Positions 7,652 to 16,935 of a stretch of 64,000 bases of DNA are shown here, in pieces. Below the pieces are notes generated by a model. The model was not told the DNA's origin, did not search any database, and saw only the letters and a program-made list of their open reading frames with translations. The translations under genes and the position numbers were made by a program. Numbering within the stretch: position 1 is the first letter of the stretch; each line of letters begins with the position of its first letter. This DNA is from Betaproteobacteria bacterium (GTDB lineage: Bacteria; Pseudomonadota; Gammaproteobacteria; Burkholderiales; Burkholderiaceae_C). The stretch covers positions 310,001-374,000 of the forward strand of contig JADJWD010000006.1 in NCBI GenBank assembly GCA_016716535.1. The letters are read 5' to 3'.

Positions 7652-8551
7652 GTGTCCAATCCCGGTATGCCTGCCCCTCCTGCGCGGCCGCGCCCGAGCG
7701 CCGACGCCGCGACACGCCGTTCCGCCACAACCGCCACGCGCCCTGCCGCCCGCCCGCCGCGCAACGCCCCGCCCACCGCGCCATCCGCCGCACCGCAGCC
7801 CGGCACCGCCGAAGGCATCCGCATCTCCAAGCTGATGACCGAGCGTGGCCTCGCCTCGCGCCGCGAGGCCGACGAGTGGATCGCCGCCGGCTACGTGCGC
7901 GTCGACGGCAAGCCGGTCGAGCTGGGCCAGCGCGCGCGGCCCGACGTGGTGATCGAGATCGACCCGCGCGCGCGCCAGGTGCAGGCCGCGCGCGTGACGG
8001 TGCTGCTGCACAAACCCATCGGCTACGTCAGCGGCCAGGCCGAGGACGGCTACGCGCCGGCCGCTTCGCTGGTGTTGCCGGCCAACCGCTGGCGCGAGGA
8101 TGGCAGCGGCATCGAGTTCCAGCGCGGCCACCTGCGCAGCCTGGCGCCGGCCGGCCGTCTCGACATCGACTCCACGGGCCTGCTCGTGCTGACGCAGGAC
8201 GGCCGCATCGCCAAGCTCTTGATCGGCGACGAGCACCGCGTCGAGAAGGAGTACCTCGTGCGCGTGCGGCACCTGAAGCCGGGGCCCCTGCCGGCGCACG
8301 AGCTCGAGCGGCTGCGCCACGGCCTCGTGCTCGACGGCGTGACGCTGAAGCCGGCGCGCGTGAGCTGGGCCAACGAGGACCAGTTGCGCTTCGTGCTGCG
8401 CGAAGGCCGCAAGCGCCAGATCCGCCGCATGTGCGAGCTGGTCGGCCTCGAGGTGCTGGGGCTGAAGCGCGTGCGCATCGGCTCGGTCGTGCTCGGGGCT
8501 TTGCCGCCCGGGCAGTGGCGCTACCTCGGGCCGATGGAGCGGTTCGCGTAG
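7652..8551 (+). CDS. rRNA pseudouridine synthase, RsuA/RluB/RluF family
   Basis: A roughly 300-residue protein: a Pro/Ala/Arg-rich low-complexity N-terminus, an S4 RNA-binding domain (ISKLMTERGLASRREADEWI), then the synthase domain with the catalytic-Asp motif GRLDIDSTGLLVLTQDG and the distal RQIRRMCELVG motif. It converts specific uridines in 23S rRNA to pseudouridine. The RluF subgroup seems most likely, but the exact target is not provable here. Starts at 7625, 7652 and 7667 are all possible and none has a clear ribosome binding site; the middle one is given. The next gene starts immediately after its stop. Confidence 0.88.
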   Translation: MSNPGMPAPPARPRPSADAATRRSATTATRPAARPPRNAPPTAPSAAPQPGTAEGIRISKLMTERGLASRREADEWIAAGYVRVDGKPVELGQRARPDVVIEIDPRARQVQAARVTVLLHKPIGYVSGQAEDGYAPAASLVLPANRWREDGSGIEFQRGHLRSLAPAGRLDIDSTGLLVLTQDGRIAKLLIGDEHRVEKEYLVRVRHLKPGPLPAHELERLRHGLVLDGVTLKPARVSWANEDQLRFVLREGRKRQIRRMCELVGLEVLGLKRVRIGSVVLGALPPGQWRYLGPMERFA

Positions 8552-9802
8552 ATGGCCGACGCCACTGCTGTGTCCTCGACCGCATCGTCCACCGCCGCGC
8601 CGCCGGCGGTGACGATGCCGCTTCGCCGCGCCGCCTTCGCGCTGGCGCTGCTGCTCGGCTTGCAGCCGATCGCCACCGATGTCTACCTGCCGGCGCTGCC
8701 GCTGTTGACGCAATCGCTCGGCGCGCCGATGGCCGCGGCGCAGCTGACGATGTCGGCGTTGATCCTCGCCTTCGGCATCGCGCAGCTCGTCTGGGGGCCG
8801 GTGGCCGACCGCTTCGGGCGCCGGCCGGTGCTGCTGATCGGCCTCGCGCTCTATGCGCTGTCGGGCTTCGGCAGCGCGCTCGCGACGAGCATCGATCAAC
8901 TGGTCGCCTGGCGCGTGCTGCAAGGCGTGGCGGTGGCGGCGGCCGTGGTGTGTGCACGCGCGATCGTGCGCGACCTCTACGAGCCGGTCGCCGGCGCGCG
9001 CGTGATGTCGCTGGCGCTGTCGGGGCTGGCGGTCATCGCGCTCGGCGGGCCGGCGCTCGGCGGCGCGCTGGCCGGCCAATTCGGCTGGCGCGCGACGCTG
9101 GCGCTCGTCGGCCTGGCCGGAGTCGCCGCGCTCGTTTACGTCGGCTGGCAGTTGCCCGAGACGGTGCGCCGGCGCGACCCGGCGGCCACCCGCCCCGGGC
9201 CGCTCTTGCGCAACTGGGCGACGATGCTGCGCCACCCGGTCTACCGGGCGTGGATGCTGCTGATCGCCTGCACCTATGGCGGCCTTTTCACGATCCTCGC
9301 TGCGTCGCCGTTCGTCTACGTGCGCGTGTTCGGGCTCACCGGCACGCAGGTCGGGCTGACGCTCGCCTGGGGCGCCGTCGTCTACCTGGTGTCGACGTTC
9401 GTCGGCCGGCGCTGGATCGCGCGCCACGGCATGGCAGGCACGGTGCGGCGCGGCGCCGTGTTCACGCTCGCCGGCGGCATGGTCGCACTGCTCGCGACGC
9501 AGGTGCCGTCGGGCGCGCTGTGGTGGCTGCTCGCGGCGCACGGCCTTTACAGCTTCGGCCACGGCATGCACCAGCCGTGCGGGCAGGCCGGCGCCGTCGG
9601 CCCGTTCCCGCACGCGGCCGGTGCGGCCGCGGCGCTGGCGGGCTTCGTGCTGGCACTCGTCGCGTTCACGGTGGGCCTGTGGCTCGGGCGCTCGCTCGTC
9701 GACGCCGATACGGTGTGGCCGCTCGCCAGCGGCATCGCGTTCTGGGCCACGGCCACCGCGGCGGTGGCGTGGACGCTCGTGCAGCGGCATGTCGAACACT
9801 GA
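8552..9802 (+). CDS. MFS exporter, Bcr/CflA family
   Basis: A 416-residue inner-membrane protein with twelve predicted helices. The first helix contains the TDVYLPALP sequence characteristic of the Bcr/CflA drug:proton antiporters, and loop 2-3 has motif A as GPVADRFGRRPVLL. These transporters export antibiotics such as bicyclomycin or chloramphenicol, or metabolites such as L-cysteine; the natural substrate is unknown. The ATG directly follows the TAG of the pseudouridine synthase gene, and its end overlaps miaA by 14 bases, so the three genes probably form one transcription unit. Confidence 0.9.
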   Translation: MADATAVSSTASSTAAPPAVTMPLRRAAFALALLLGLQPIATDVYLPALPLLTQSLGAPMAAAQLTMSALILAFGIAQLVWGPVADRFGRRPVLLIGLALYALSGFGSALATSIDQLVAWRVLQGVAVAAAVVCARAIVRDLYEPVAGARVMSLALSGLAVIALGGPALGGALAGQFGWRATLALVGLAGVAALVYVGWQLPETVRRRDPAATRPGPLLRNWATMLRHPVYRAWMLLIACTYGGLFTILAASPFVYVRVFGLTGTQVGLTLAWGAVVYLVSTFVGRRWIARHGMAGTVRRGAVFTLAGGMVALLATQVPSGALWWLLAAHGLYSFGHGMHQPCGQAGAVGPFPHAAGAAAALAGFVLALVAFTVGLWLGRSLVDADTVWPLASGIAFWATATAAVAWTLVQRHVEH

Positions 9803-10877
9803 ACGCGGCGGGCGTGATGACGCCGCTGACGGCGACGCGGTCGATGACACGCCAAGCGGCCTGTGCCTGGCCGGCCCCACCGGCGCGGGCAAGACGGCGC
9901 TGGCGATGGCCTTTGCGCGCGCGCTCGCGAAGGCACATGGCGAGCCGGCTGTCGAGATCATCAGCGTCGACTCGGCGCTCGTCTATCGCGGCATGGACAT
10001 CGGCACCGCCAAGCCGAGCGCGGCCGAGCGCGCCGAGGTGCCGCACCACCTGATCGACATCCTCGACCCGCGCGAGGCGTACTCGGCCGCGGCGTTCGCG
10101 GCCGACGCCAAGCAGCTCGCCGCCGAGATCCGCGCTCGCGGCCGGCTGCCGCTCTTGGTGGGCGGCACGATGCTCTACTTCAAGGCGCTGCGCGAAGGGA
10201 TGCATGCGCTGCCCGCGGCCGACGCCGCGGTGCGCGCGGCGCTCGACGCCGAGGCCGCGGCGCGCGGCTGGCCGGCGCTGCATGCCGAGCTGGCGCAGGT
10301 GGACCCGGTGACGGCGCGGCGCCTTGCGCCGGCCGATGCGCAGCGCATCCAGCGTGCGCTCGAGGTCTGGCGCGTCAGCGGCCGGCCGTTGTCGGCGTGG
10401 CATGGCGATGGGGGCGATGGGGGCGATGACAGCGATGGCGGCGATGCGGCGCCACGGACGCCCCGCAACGCCGCCGCGATGCAGCGGCGCTGGCCGCTCG
10501 TCTCGCTCGAGCCGCGCTCACGCGCCTGGCTGCACGAGCGGCTCGCGCTACGTTTCAGGCAAATGCTCGAAGCGGGCCTTGTCGACGAAGTGAAGGCGCT
10601 GCGCGCGCGCGGCGACCTGCATGCGGCGCTGCCGTCGATGCGCTGCGTCGGCTACCGGCAGGTCTGGGCGGCACTCGACAGCGGCCGCCTCGGCGATATC
10701 GCGCCCACCGGCATCGCCGCGACGCGCCAGCTCGCCAAGCGCCAGCTGACCTGGCTGCGTTCGATGCCCGAGCGGCAGGTCGTCGCCTGCGACGAGCCGG
10801 AGGCCGCGGTGCTCGCGCAGGGTCTTGCCGCGCTGCGCGGGGCGGCCGAAAGCGCCGGCTGGCGCGGGCCTTCGTAA
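9789..10877 (+). CDS. miaA: tRNA dimethylallyltransferase
   Basis: MiaA transfers a dimethylallyl group to the N6 of A37 in tRNAs reading UNN codons. The 362-residue protein has the P-loop GPTGAGKT (29-36), DSALVYRGMDIGTAKPS, the LVGGTMLYFKAL motif and the C-terminal RQLAKRQLTWLRS. An unusual Gly/Asp-rich insert (about residues 206-231, HGDGGDGGDDSDGGD then AAPRTPRNAA) interrupts the region between SGRPLSAW and RRWPLVSL; it is encoded by a short GGGGGCGAT-type tandem repeat. A start upstream inside the MFS gene is unlikely; the ATG at 9789 fits the family. Confidence 0.94.
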   Translation: MSNTERGGRDDAADGDAVDDTPSGLCLAGPTGAGKTALAMAFARALAKAHGEPAVEIISVDSALVYRGMDIGTAKPSAAERAEVPHHLIDILDPREAYSAAAFAADAKQLAAEIRARGRLPLLVGGTMLYFKALREGMHALPAADAAVRAALDAEAAARGWPALHAELAQVDPVTARRLAPADAQRIQRALEVWRVSGRPLSAWHGDGGDGGDDSDGGDAAPRTPRNAAAMQRRWPLVSLEPRSRAWLHERLALRFRQMLEAGLVDEVKALRARGDLHAALPSMRCVGYRQVWAALDSGRLGDIAPTGIAATRQLAKRQLTWLRSMPERQVVACDEPEAAVLAQGLAALRGAAESAGWRGPS

Positions 10878-11057
10878 CACCCATCCTAGGGTGATGCCCC
10901 GGGGGGGCGCGCCGACCCTTCGCGATATAGTGCCGCGCCTCGGACCCGGCGCGCCACCCTGTGCAGCGCGGGCACGGCACGGCTGGCTCACGAGGCCGCC
11001 GACACAACACACGAGCAGTGACCGGCGCCACCCGCGGCGGGCGACTGGAGGAACGGA

Positions 11058-11756
11058 TTGGATTTCGCAGAACAACAGCGCCACCCAGGGCGCCATGCGA
11101 TGGGCATCGGCATCGTGCTGGCCCTGCATGCCTTGCTGGGCTGGGCCCTCATCACCGGGCTCGCGCAGCGGATGGTCGAGGTGATCAAGTCGCCGATCGA
11201 GACGAAGATCATCGACGAGGTCAAGCCGCCGCCCCCGCCGCCGCCGGAGAACCTGCCGCCGCCGCCGAAGTTCCAGCCGCCGCCGCCTTCGTACGTGCCG
11301 CCGCCGGAGGTGAACGTGGCGCCGCCGCCGGCGCCCGCGCCGACCATCACCACCGTCGTCACGCCGCCGCCACCGGCGCCGGTGACGATTGCGCCGCCTC
11401 CGCCGCCGGCGCCCGCGCCGCCGGCCCCGCCCGCGCCGCCGGCCCCGGCGCCGCGCGCTGCGCAGCCCGCGGTGATGAACGTGCAGTCGTGCGCGCCGCG
11501 CAACGAAGACTATCCGCAAGCCGCGCTGCGCGCCGAGGCCACCGGCACCACCGTCATCCGCTTCAGCATCGGCCCCGACGGCAAGGTCGAGAGCTCGCAG
11601 ATCGTCAAGAGCGCCGGTGGCAGCCGCGAACACAAGATGCTCGACCGCGTCGCGCAGGCCAAGCTCAGCGAGTGCACGTTCCGCCCGGGCATGGACGAGA
11701 CGGGCAAGGCGGTCGGCGGCACGACGCAGGTCACCTTCGTCTGGAAGATCGAGTAG
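11058..11756 (+). CDS. tonB: TonB energy transducer (first system)
   Basis: TonB links inner-membrane proton motive force to outer-membrane receptors. This 232-residue protein has one N-terminal helix (about 15-35), a Pro-rich periplasmic span (about 55-130, nearly all Pro/Ala/Glu) and a C-terminal TonB domain (145-232, with YPQAALRAEATGTTVIRFSI). The start is TTG at 11058, chosen because GGAGG lies just upstream and no ATG gives the transmembrane segment a proper N-terminus apart from a Met inside it. It heads a tonB-exbB-exbD-exbD-TPR operon. Confidence 0.9.
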   Translation: MDFAEQQRHPGRHAMGIGIVLALHALLGWALITGLAQRMVEVIKSPIETKIIDEVKPPPPPPPENLPPPPKFQPPPPSYVPPPEVNVAPPPAPAPTITTVVTPPPPAPVTIAPPPPPAPAPPAPPAPPAPAPRAAQPAVMNVQSCAPRNEDYPQAALRAEATGTTVIRFSIGPDGKVESSQIVKSAGGSREHKMLDRVAQAKLSECTFRPGMDETGKAVGGTTQVTFVWKIE

Positions 11757-11919
11757 GCGCGGCCGCGTCGGGGCGTGCCGCCGTCACACCGATGCGCGCG
11801 CCGCCTCCTTTGCCTGCACCCGCCGCGACCGAACCACCGCATTCCCCCGCGCCCACGCGACACGCCGCCGCCCGCGCCAGAACCCACCCTTGAATGAACC
11901 ATCGGATCCAGGAGGAGCC

Positions 11920-12792
11920 ATGTCGTTGAACACCACTTCCCTGCGCGCGGCACTGGCCGTCGCCATGCTTGCCGTGGCCACGTGCGCCGTCGTGCTGGCG
12001 CCCACGCCGGCACTCGCGCAAGCCGCTTCGGCGCCCGAGGCCGCATCGGCCCCGGCCGCTTCGCTGGCGCAGCCGCCGCAGATCGCCACTTCGGCCAACG
12101 CGCCGGCGCCTGCGCCCAGCGTCGGCGAGGAAGCCGTCGAGAACCCCTACGGCCTGAAGGCGCTGTGGAACCAGGGCGACTGGGTCGCCAAGGGCACGCT
12201 GATCATCATGCTCATCATGTCGATGGGCAGCTGGTACATCATCTTCACGAAGCTGTTCGAGCAGCGCGCGATGATGAAGAGCGCGCGCACCGGCGCCGAC
12301 GCCTTCTGGAAGGCCAGTTCGGTGAAGGCCGGCGTCGGCGCGCTCGAGGAAGGCTCGGCCTTCCGCTGGATCGCCGAGCAGGGCGTGCGCGCCAGCGACC
12401 ATCACGAAGGCACGATGGTCGAGAGCATCGACAAGCACACGTGGATCAGCATGTCGGTCGACCGCGCCGTCGGCAGCATCCAGAGCCGTCTGCAGGACGG
12501 GCTCGCGTTCCTGGCCACCGTCGGCTCGACGGCGCCGTTCGTCGGCCTGTTCGGCACCGTCTGGGGCATCTACAACGCGCTGGTGAAGATCGGCATCAGC
12601 GGCCAGGCGTCGATCGACAAGGTCGCCGGCCCCGTCGGCGAGGCGCTGATCATGACGGCCATCGGCCTGGCGGTCGCGGTGCCCGCGGTGATGGGCTACA
12701 ACTGGCTCGTGCGCCGCAACAAGAACGTGATGGACATGACGCGCGCGTTCGCCGGCGACCTGCACAACGTCCTCATCGCCGGCAAGCGCTGA
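11920..12792 (+). CDS. exbB: ExbB/MotA-TolQ-family proton channel protein
   Basis: This 290-residue protein is longer at the N-terminus than E. coli ExbB: a cleavable-looking signal peptide (1-34, ending TPALAQA) and an Ala/Pro-rich stretch precede the first membrane helix (LIIMLIMSMGSWYIIF, near 90-110). Helices two and three (STAPFVGLFGTVWGI; GEALIMTAIGLAVAVPAV) form the ExbB/TolQ signature. With ExbD it makes the proton-driven motor that energises TonB. A strong GGAGG precedes the ATG. Extended ExbBs with signal peptides are common in Burkholderiales and Xanthomonadales. Confidence 0.92.
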   Translation: MSLNTTSLRAALAVAMLAVATCAVVLAPTPALAQAASAPEAASAPAASLAQPPQIATSANAPAPAPSVGEEAVENPYGLKALWNQGDWVAKGTLIIMLIMSMGSWYIIFTKLFEQRAMMKSARTGADAFWKASSVKAGVGALEEGSAFRWIAEQGVRASDHHEGTMVESIDKHTWISMSVDRAVGSIQSRLQDGLAFLATVGSTAPFVGLFGTVWGIYNALVKIGISGQASIDKVAGPVGEALIMTAIGLAVAVPAVMGYNWLVRRNKNVMDMTRAFAGDLHNVLIAGKR

Positions 12793-12839
12793 GAAGCGAG
12801 AAGCGGTAGGCGCGCGGCGCCCCCGAGGAGATCGATGCG

Positions 12840-13280
12840 ATGGCGATGAACGTCGGCTCCGCCGATGCCGAAGGCGAGGAGCAGTTCAACAACACCATCA
12901 ACACGACACCGCTGGTGGACGTGATGCTGGTGCTGCTGATCATCTTCCTGATCACGATTCCCGTGGTCACGCAGACGATCAAGCTCGAGCTGCCCAAGGA
13001 ACGCAACCTGCCCACGCAGACCAAGCCCGAGAACATCGTGCTCGCGGTCGACCGCGACGGCGAGGTCTACTGGGGCATGGAGCGCATGCCCGACCACGAG
13101 GCGCTGGTGGCGCGGCTGAAGGTCGAGTCGGTGAAGGAGCCGCAGCCCGAGGTGCACATCCGCGGCGACATGGAGGTGCGCTACGAATCGGTGGGCCGCG
13201 TCGTCGTGGCCTGCCAGCGCGCCGGCATCTACAAGGTCGGCTTCATCACCGAGCCGCCGGCCGGGCAGGTGGCGCGTTAG
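12840..13280 (+). CDS. exbD: ExbD biopolymer transport protein (first copy)
   Basis: A 146-residue protein with one N-terminal helix (about 24-46). The essential proton-carrying aspartate is D27 in TTPLVDVMLVLLIIF. The periplasmic part has the usual ExbD fold, ending in the VVVACQRAGIYKVGFI segment. It follows exbB by 47 bases and is followed 21 bases later by a second exbD. Confidence 0.92.
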   Translation: MAMNVGSADAEGEEQFNNTINTTPLVDVMLVLLIIFLITIPVVTQTIKLELPKERNLPTQTKPENIVLAVDRDGEVYWGMERMPDHEALVARLKVESVKEPQPEVHIRGDMEVRYESVGRVVVACQRAGIYKVGFITEPPAGQVAR

Positions 13281-13301
13281 CCGCCGAAAGAGGAATTCCC
13301 C

Positions 13302-13730
13302 ATGGCCATGCAAGTGGGCAACGCGGGCGGCGACGAAGCCGACGTGATGGTCGACATCAACACCACGCCGCTGATCGACGTGATGCTGGTGCTGTTGATC
13401 ATGTTCATCATCACGATCCCCATCCAGACGCACGCGGTGAAGATGAACATGCCGGTGCCGCAGCCGAACCAGGCGCCGCCCAAGCCGCCGGTGATCATCC
13501 GCATCGACGTCGACTTCGACGGCACGATCGGCTGGAACGGCGAGATCATCGCCGACCGCGCGGCGCTCGAATCGCGGCTGCAGCAGGTGGCTGCGGAACC
13601 CGACCAGCCCGAAGTGCATCTCAGACCGAACAAGCTCGTCACCTACAAGGTGGTGGCGATGATCCTCGCCTCGGCGCAGCGCCTGGGCGTCACGAAGATC
13701 GGCATCGTCGGCAACGAACAGTTCCTATGA
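13302..13730 (+). CDS. exbD: ExbD biopolymer transport protein (second copy)
   Basis: 142 residues; the proton-relay aspartate is D26 in TTPLIDVMLVLLIMF. It resembles the preceding exbD but has a distinct Pro-rich juxtamembrane part (MPVPQPNQAPPKPP), so the pair are diverged paralogues that may form a hetero-oligomer. GAGGAATT serves as ribosome binding site. It overlaps the TPR gene by four bases. Confidence 0.92.
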   Translation: MAMQVGNAGGDEADVMVDINTTPLIDVMLVLLIMFIITIPIQTHAVKMNMPVPQPNQAPPKPPVIIRIDVDFDGTIGWNGEIIADRAALESRLQQVAAEPDQPEVHLRPNKLVTYKVVAMILASAQRLGVTKIGIVGNEQFL

Positions 13731-14986
13731 GCACGTCCACGTCCTGGTCGCTGCGGCGCGCCTTTCGCGCGCATGCGCGCTCGCTCGGCCTCGTCTCGCT
13801 GGTGGCCGGCGCGGCGCTCGTCGCGGCGCTCACCGCGACACCGGCCGCCGCGCAAGGCCTGCGCCCCGAGGTCGGCCGCCCGCTGCAGGCCGCCGGCGAG
13901 CTGCTGAAGGCCGGCCGCGCGCGCGAGGCGCTGGCCAAGGTGCGCGAGGCCGAGTCGGCCTCGGGCATCACCGCCACCGAGCGCAACACGATCGACGGCA
14001 TGAAGGCCGCCGCGGCGCAGCGCGCCGGCGACCTCGGCACCGCGATCCAGGCGCTGGAAGCGCTGGCCGGCCGCGCCAGCGGCGCGCAGCTCGGCATGTA
14101 CGCCGAGCAGCTCGCCTCGGCCTACGCACAGCAGCGCAACAACGCCAAGGCCAGCGAGTGGCTTGCCAAGGCGATTGCCGCGGGCAACAACGGCCCTGCG
14201 GTGAAGCAGCTGCAGCAGTACCTGCAATCGACGAGCGGCGACTACGGCGCGATCGCACGCGACGCCGCCGCGGCCGTCGCCGCCGCCGAGGCCGCCGGCC
14301 GCCGCCCCGAGGAAGGTGACCTCCTGCGCCTGGCCGACGCGCAGCAGAAGACGAACAACACCAACGGCTACGTCGCCACGCTGCAAAAGCTGCTGCTGAA
14401 CCACCCGAAGAAGGATTACTGGAGCGCCTACCTCGGCCGGCTGCCGCGCAAGAGCGGCTTCTCGCCGCGCTACGAGCTGGACGTGATGCGCCTGCGCCTG
14501 GCCACCGGCACCCTCGGCAAGACCGAGGAGTTCATGGAGATGGCGCAGCTGGCGCTGCAGGCCGGCCTGCCGCACGAGGCCAAGCGCATCGTCGAGCAGG
14601 GCTACAAGGCTGGCGCGTTGGGCACCGGCGCCGAGGCGGCGCGCCACCAGCGCTTGCGCGACCTCGCCGACAAGCAGGTGGCCGAGGCGACGGCGAACCT
14701 GCCGCGCCAGGCCACCGAAGCGGCCGCCGAGAAGTCGGGCGACGAACTCGTGAAGGTCGGCTACGCGACGGTCTCCGCGGGCAACGTCGACAAAGGCCTC
14801 GCGCTGATCCAGCAGGGCATCACGAAGGGCCAGTTGAAGCGCCCGGACGAAGCGCGGCTGCGCCTGGGCATGGCGCAACTGCAATCGGCGAAGACGCGCG
14901 CGCAGGCGGCGCAGACGCTGCGCAGCGTGAAGGGCGACGACGGCGCGGCCGAGATCGCGCGCCTGTGGACGATCGTGCCGCAATGA
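13727..14986 (+). CDS. exported TPR-like protein in the TonB operon
   Basis: A 419-residue protein: signal peptide (1-43, ending TPAAAQG), then helical repeats rich in Ala/Leu/Gln (AGELLKAGRAREALAKVREAE, IQALEALAGRASGAQLGMYA, KLLLNHPKKDYWSAYLGRLP) typical of degenerate tetratricopeptide repeats. It has no catalytic motif. Translational coupling to exbD (ATGA at 13727) ties it to the TonB complex; it may be a periplasmic scaffold. Proteins of this kind follow tonB-exbB-exbD-exbD in several Burkholderiales as I recall, but their function is not established. Confidence 0.82.
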   Translation: MSTSTSWSLRRAFRAHARSLGLVSLVAGAALVAALTATPAAAQGLRPEVGRPLQAAGELLKAGRAREALAKVREAESASGITATERNTIDGMKAAAAQRAGDLGTAIQALEALAGRASGAQLGMYAEQLASAYAQQRNNAKASEWLAKAIAAGNNGPAVKQLQQYLQSTSGDYGAIARDAAAAVAAAEAAGRRPEEGDLLRLADAQQKTNNTNGYVATLQKLLLNHPKKDYWSAYLGRLPRKSGFSPRYELDVMRLRLATGTLGKTEEFMEMAQLALQAGLPHEAKRIVEQGYKAGALGTGAEAARHQRLRDLADKQVAEATANLPRQATEAAAEKSGDELVKVGYATVSAGNVDKGLALIQQGITKGQLKRPDEARLRLGMAQLQSAKTRAQAAQTLRSVKGDDGAAEIARLWTIVPQ

Positions 14987-15963
14987 CGGCGGCGGGCACG
15001 ACGGGCAGCGCGCTGCCCGCCTGGCTCGAGCCGCTCGGGCACGGCGTCTACGCCATCGACACCGGCTTCACGCGGCCGCGCTTCGACGCCGCCTTCCTGA
15101 TCGTGCAGGACGGGCGCGCCGCGTTCGTCGACACCGGCACGGCGTTCGCAATGCCGCGCCTCCTGGGCGCGCTCGAGGCGCTGGGCCTGGCCACCGACGC
15201 CGTCGACTGGGTCATCCCGACGCACGTGCACCTCGACCACGCCGGCGCCGTCGGCCAGCTGATGCAGGCGCTGCCGCAGGCGCGCGCGCTCGTGCACCCG
15301 CGCGGCGTGCGGCACATGGTCGACCCGACGGTGCTGTGGGCCGGCGCCACCGCCGTCTACGGCCCCGAGGAGATGAAGCGCTCGTACGACGAGCTCGTGC
15401 CGGTGCCGGCCGAGCGCGTGCAGGCCAGCGCCGACGGCATGGTCGTGCACCTCGCCGGCCGGCCGCTGCGGGTGGCCGACACGCCAGGGCATGCGCGCCA
15501 CCATCACTGCATCTGGGACGAAGCCTCGCGCGGCTGGTTCACCGGCGACACGTTTGGTCTGAGCTACCGCGAATTCGACACCGCGCGCGGCGCGTGGGTG
15601 ACGCCGACGGCGACGCCGGTGCAGTTCGAGCCCGAGGCGCTCGAGGCCTCGGTGCAGCGCCTGCTGTCGCAAGGACCGCAGTGCATCTACGTCACGCACT
15701 ACGGCCGCATCGACGACGTGCCGCGGCTCGGCCGCCTGCTGCTGAGCCTGCTGGCGCAGCTCGTCGCGCTCGGCCGCCGTGTGCAGGCCGAGGGCCTGAC
15801 GGGCGACGCCCGGCACCAGGCGCTGAAGACCGGCCAGTTCGAGATCTTCACGGCGAGCCTCGCCGAACACGGCTGCACGCTGCCGCGCGAGCGCATTGCC
15901 GAGTTGCTCGCCATCGACCTCGAGCTGAACGCGCAGGGCATGGCGATCTGGCTCGATCGCTGA
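14983..15963 (+). CDS. MBL-fold metallo-hydrolase
   Basis: A 326-residue metallo-beta-lactamase-fold protein. The metal motif is H81-V-H83-L-D85-H86 (PTHVHLDHAG), with further ligands in DTPGHARHHH and GDTFG, and a last His in VTHYGRIDD. It resembles glyoxalase II-like hydrolases but is longer at the C-terminus. The start overlaps the TPR gene stop (ATGA at 14983), so it may be the last gene of the TonB transcript, though no functional link is evident. Substrate unknown. Confidence 0.88.
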   Translation: MTAAGTTGSALPAWLEPLGHGVYAIDTGFTRPRFDAAFLIVQDGRAAFVDTGTAFAMPRLLGALEALGLATDAVDWVIPTHVHLDHAGAVGQLMQALPQARALVHPRGVRHMVDPTVLWAGATAVYGPEEMKRSYDELVPVPAERVQASADGMVVHLAGRPLRVADTPGHARHHHCIWDEASRGWFTGDTFGLSYREFDTARGAWVTPTATPVQFEPEALEASVQRLLSQGPQCIYVTHYGRIDDVPRLGRLLLSLLAQLVALGRRVQAEGLTGDARHQALKTGQFEIFTASLAEHGCTLPRERIAELLAIDLELNAQGMAIWLDR

Positions 15964-16049
15964 TCCGATCGCTGGTGCGAAGAGAAGACCGAGGCCGTGG
16001 GCTAGACTGCGCCGCCGCTGCCGGGCCCGCTGTCCGTGCAGTGGCCCGC

Positions 16050-16853
16050 ATGAGCCCGACCCCTCCTTCGAACGCCATCCGCTTCGGCCTCGCCGGCCGC
16101 GCCTTCATCGTCACCGGCGCCGCGCAAGGCATCGGCGAGGCGTGTGCCCGCCGCCTTGTCGCCGACGGCGCGCGCGTCGCGCTGTGGGACGTGGCCGACG
16201 AGCCCGGCCGGCGCCTCGCGTCCGAACTCGGCACCGCGACGATCTACCAGCACTGCGACGTCGCACGCAGGGCCGACGTCGACGACGCCCTCGCCGCGAC
16301 GCTTTCCGCCTTCGGCCGCATCGATGGCCTCGTCAACAACGCCGGCATCTTCAAGGCCGCGGCCTTCCTCGACATCACCGAGGCCGACTGGGACGCGGTG
16401 ATCGGCGTCAACCTGAAGGGCAGCTTCCTCGTCGGCCAGGCGGTGGCGCGCGAGCTGCTGAAGAACCCGGGCCCCACCAAGGGCGCGATCGTCAACATGA
16501 GCAGCGTCAACGCGACGCTGACGATCCCGACGATCGCCAGCTACAACGCGAGCAAGGGCGCGATCAATCAGCTCACGCGCGTGATGGCGCTGTCGTTTGC
16601 CGACCAGGGCGTGCGCGTCAACGCGGTGGCGCCGGGCACCATCGCCACCGAACTGGCGAAGGCCGCGGTGCTGACGAGCGAAGAGGCCAAGGCGCGCATC
16701 ATGAGCCGCACGCCGATGAAGCGGCTCGGTGAACCGGCGGAGATCGCCGATGTCGTCTGCTTCCTGCTCAGCGACGCCGCGAGCTACGTCACCGGCGAAG
16801 TCGTCGTCGTCGACGGCGGGCGCATGACGCTGAACTACACGATGCCGGTTTGA
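16050..16853 (+). CDS. SDR-family oxidoreductase
   Basis: A 267-residue classical short-chain dehydrogenase. It has the Rossmann motif TGAAQGIG (22-29), NNAG in LVNNAGI, catalytic S151 or S152, Y165 and K169 (SYNASKG), and the C-terminal VTGEVVVVDGG. D47 in ALWDVAD after beta-2 suggests NAD(H) over NADP(H). FabG-like or sugar/alcohol dehydrogenases are the nearest types; the substrate is unknown. Confidence 0.9.
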   Translation: MSPTPPSNAIRFGLAGRAFIVTGAAQGIGEACARRLVADGARVALWDVADEPGRRLASELGTATIYQHCDVARRADVDDALAATLSAFGRIDGLVNNAGIFKAAAFLDITEADWDAVIGVNLKGSFLVGQAVARELLKNPGPTKGAIVNMSSVNATLTIPTIASYNASKGAINQLTRVMALSFADQGVRVNAVAPGTIATELAKAAVLTSEEAKARIMSRTPMKRLGEPAEIADVVCFLLSDAASYVTGEVVVVDGGRMTLNYTMPV

Positions 16854-16935
16854 TGAGTACAAGGACAGGCCGCGCGGCGCGGGCCGCCGGCAAGGCCGGC
16901 AACGCCCGCAAGGCCGGCAACACGTGGAGGGCCGG

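Noticed and set aside
16854..16935. Manganese (yybP-ykoY) riboswitch before the GDT1-type transporter
   Set aside because: The leader is only about 80 bases, made of GGCC-rich repeats, and shows no trace of the conserved loops.
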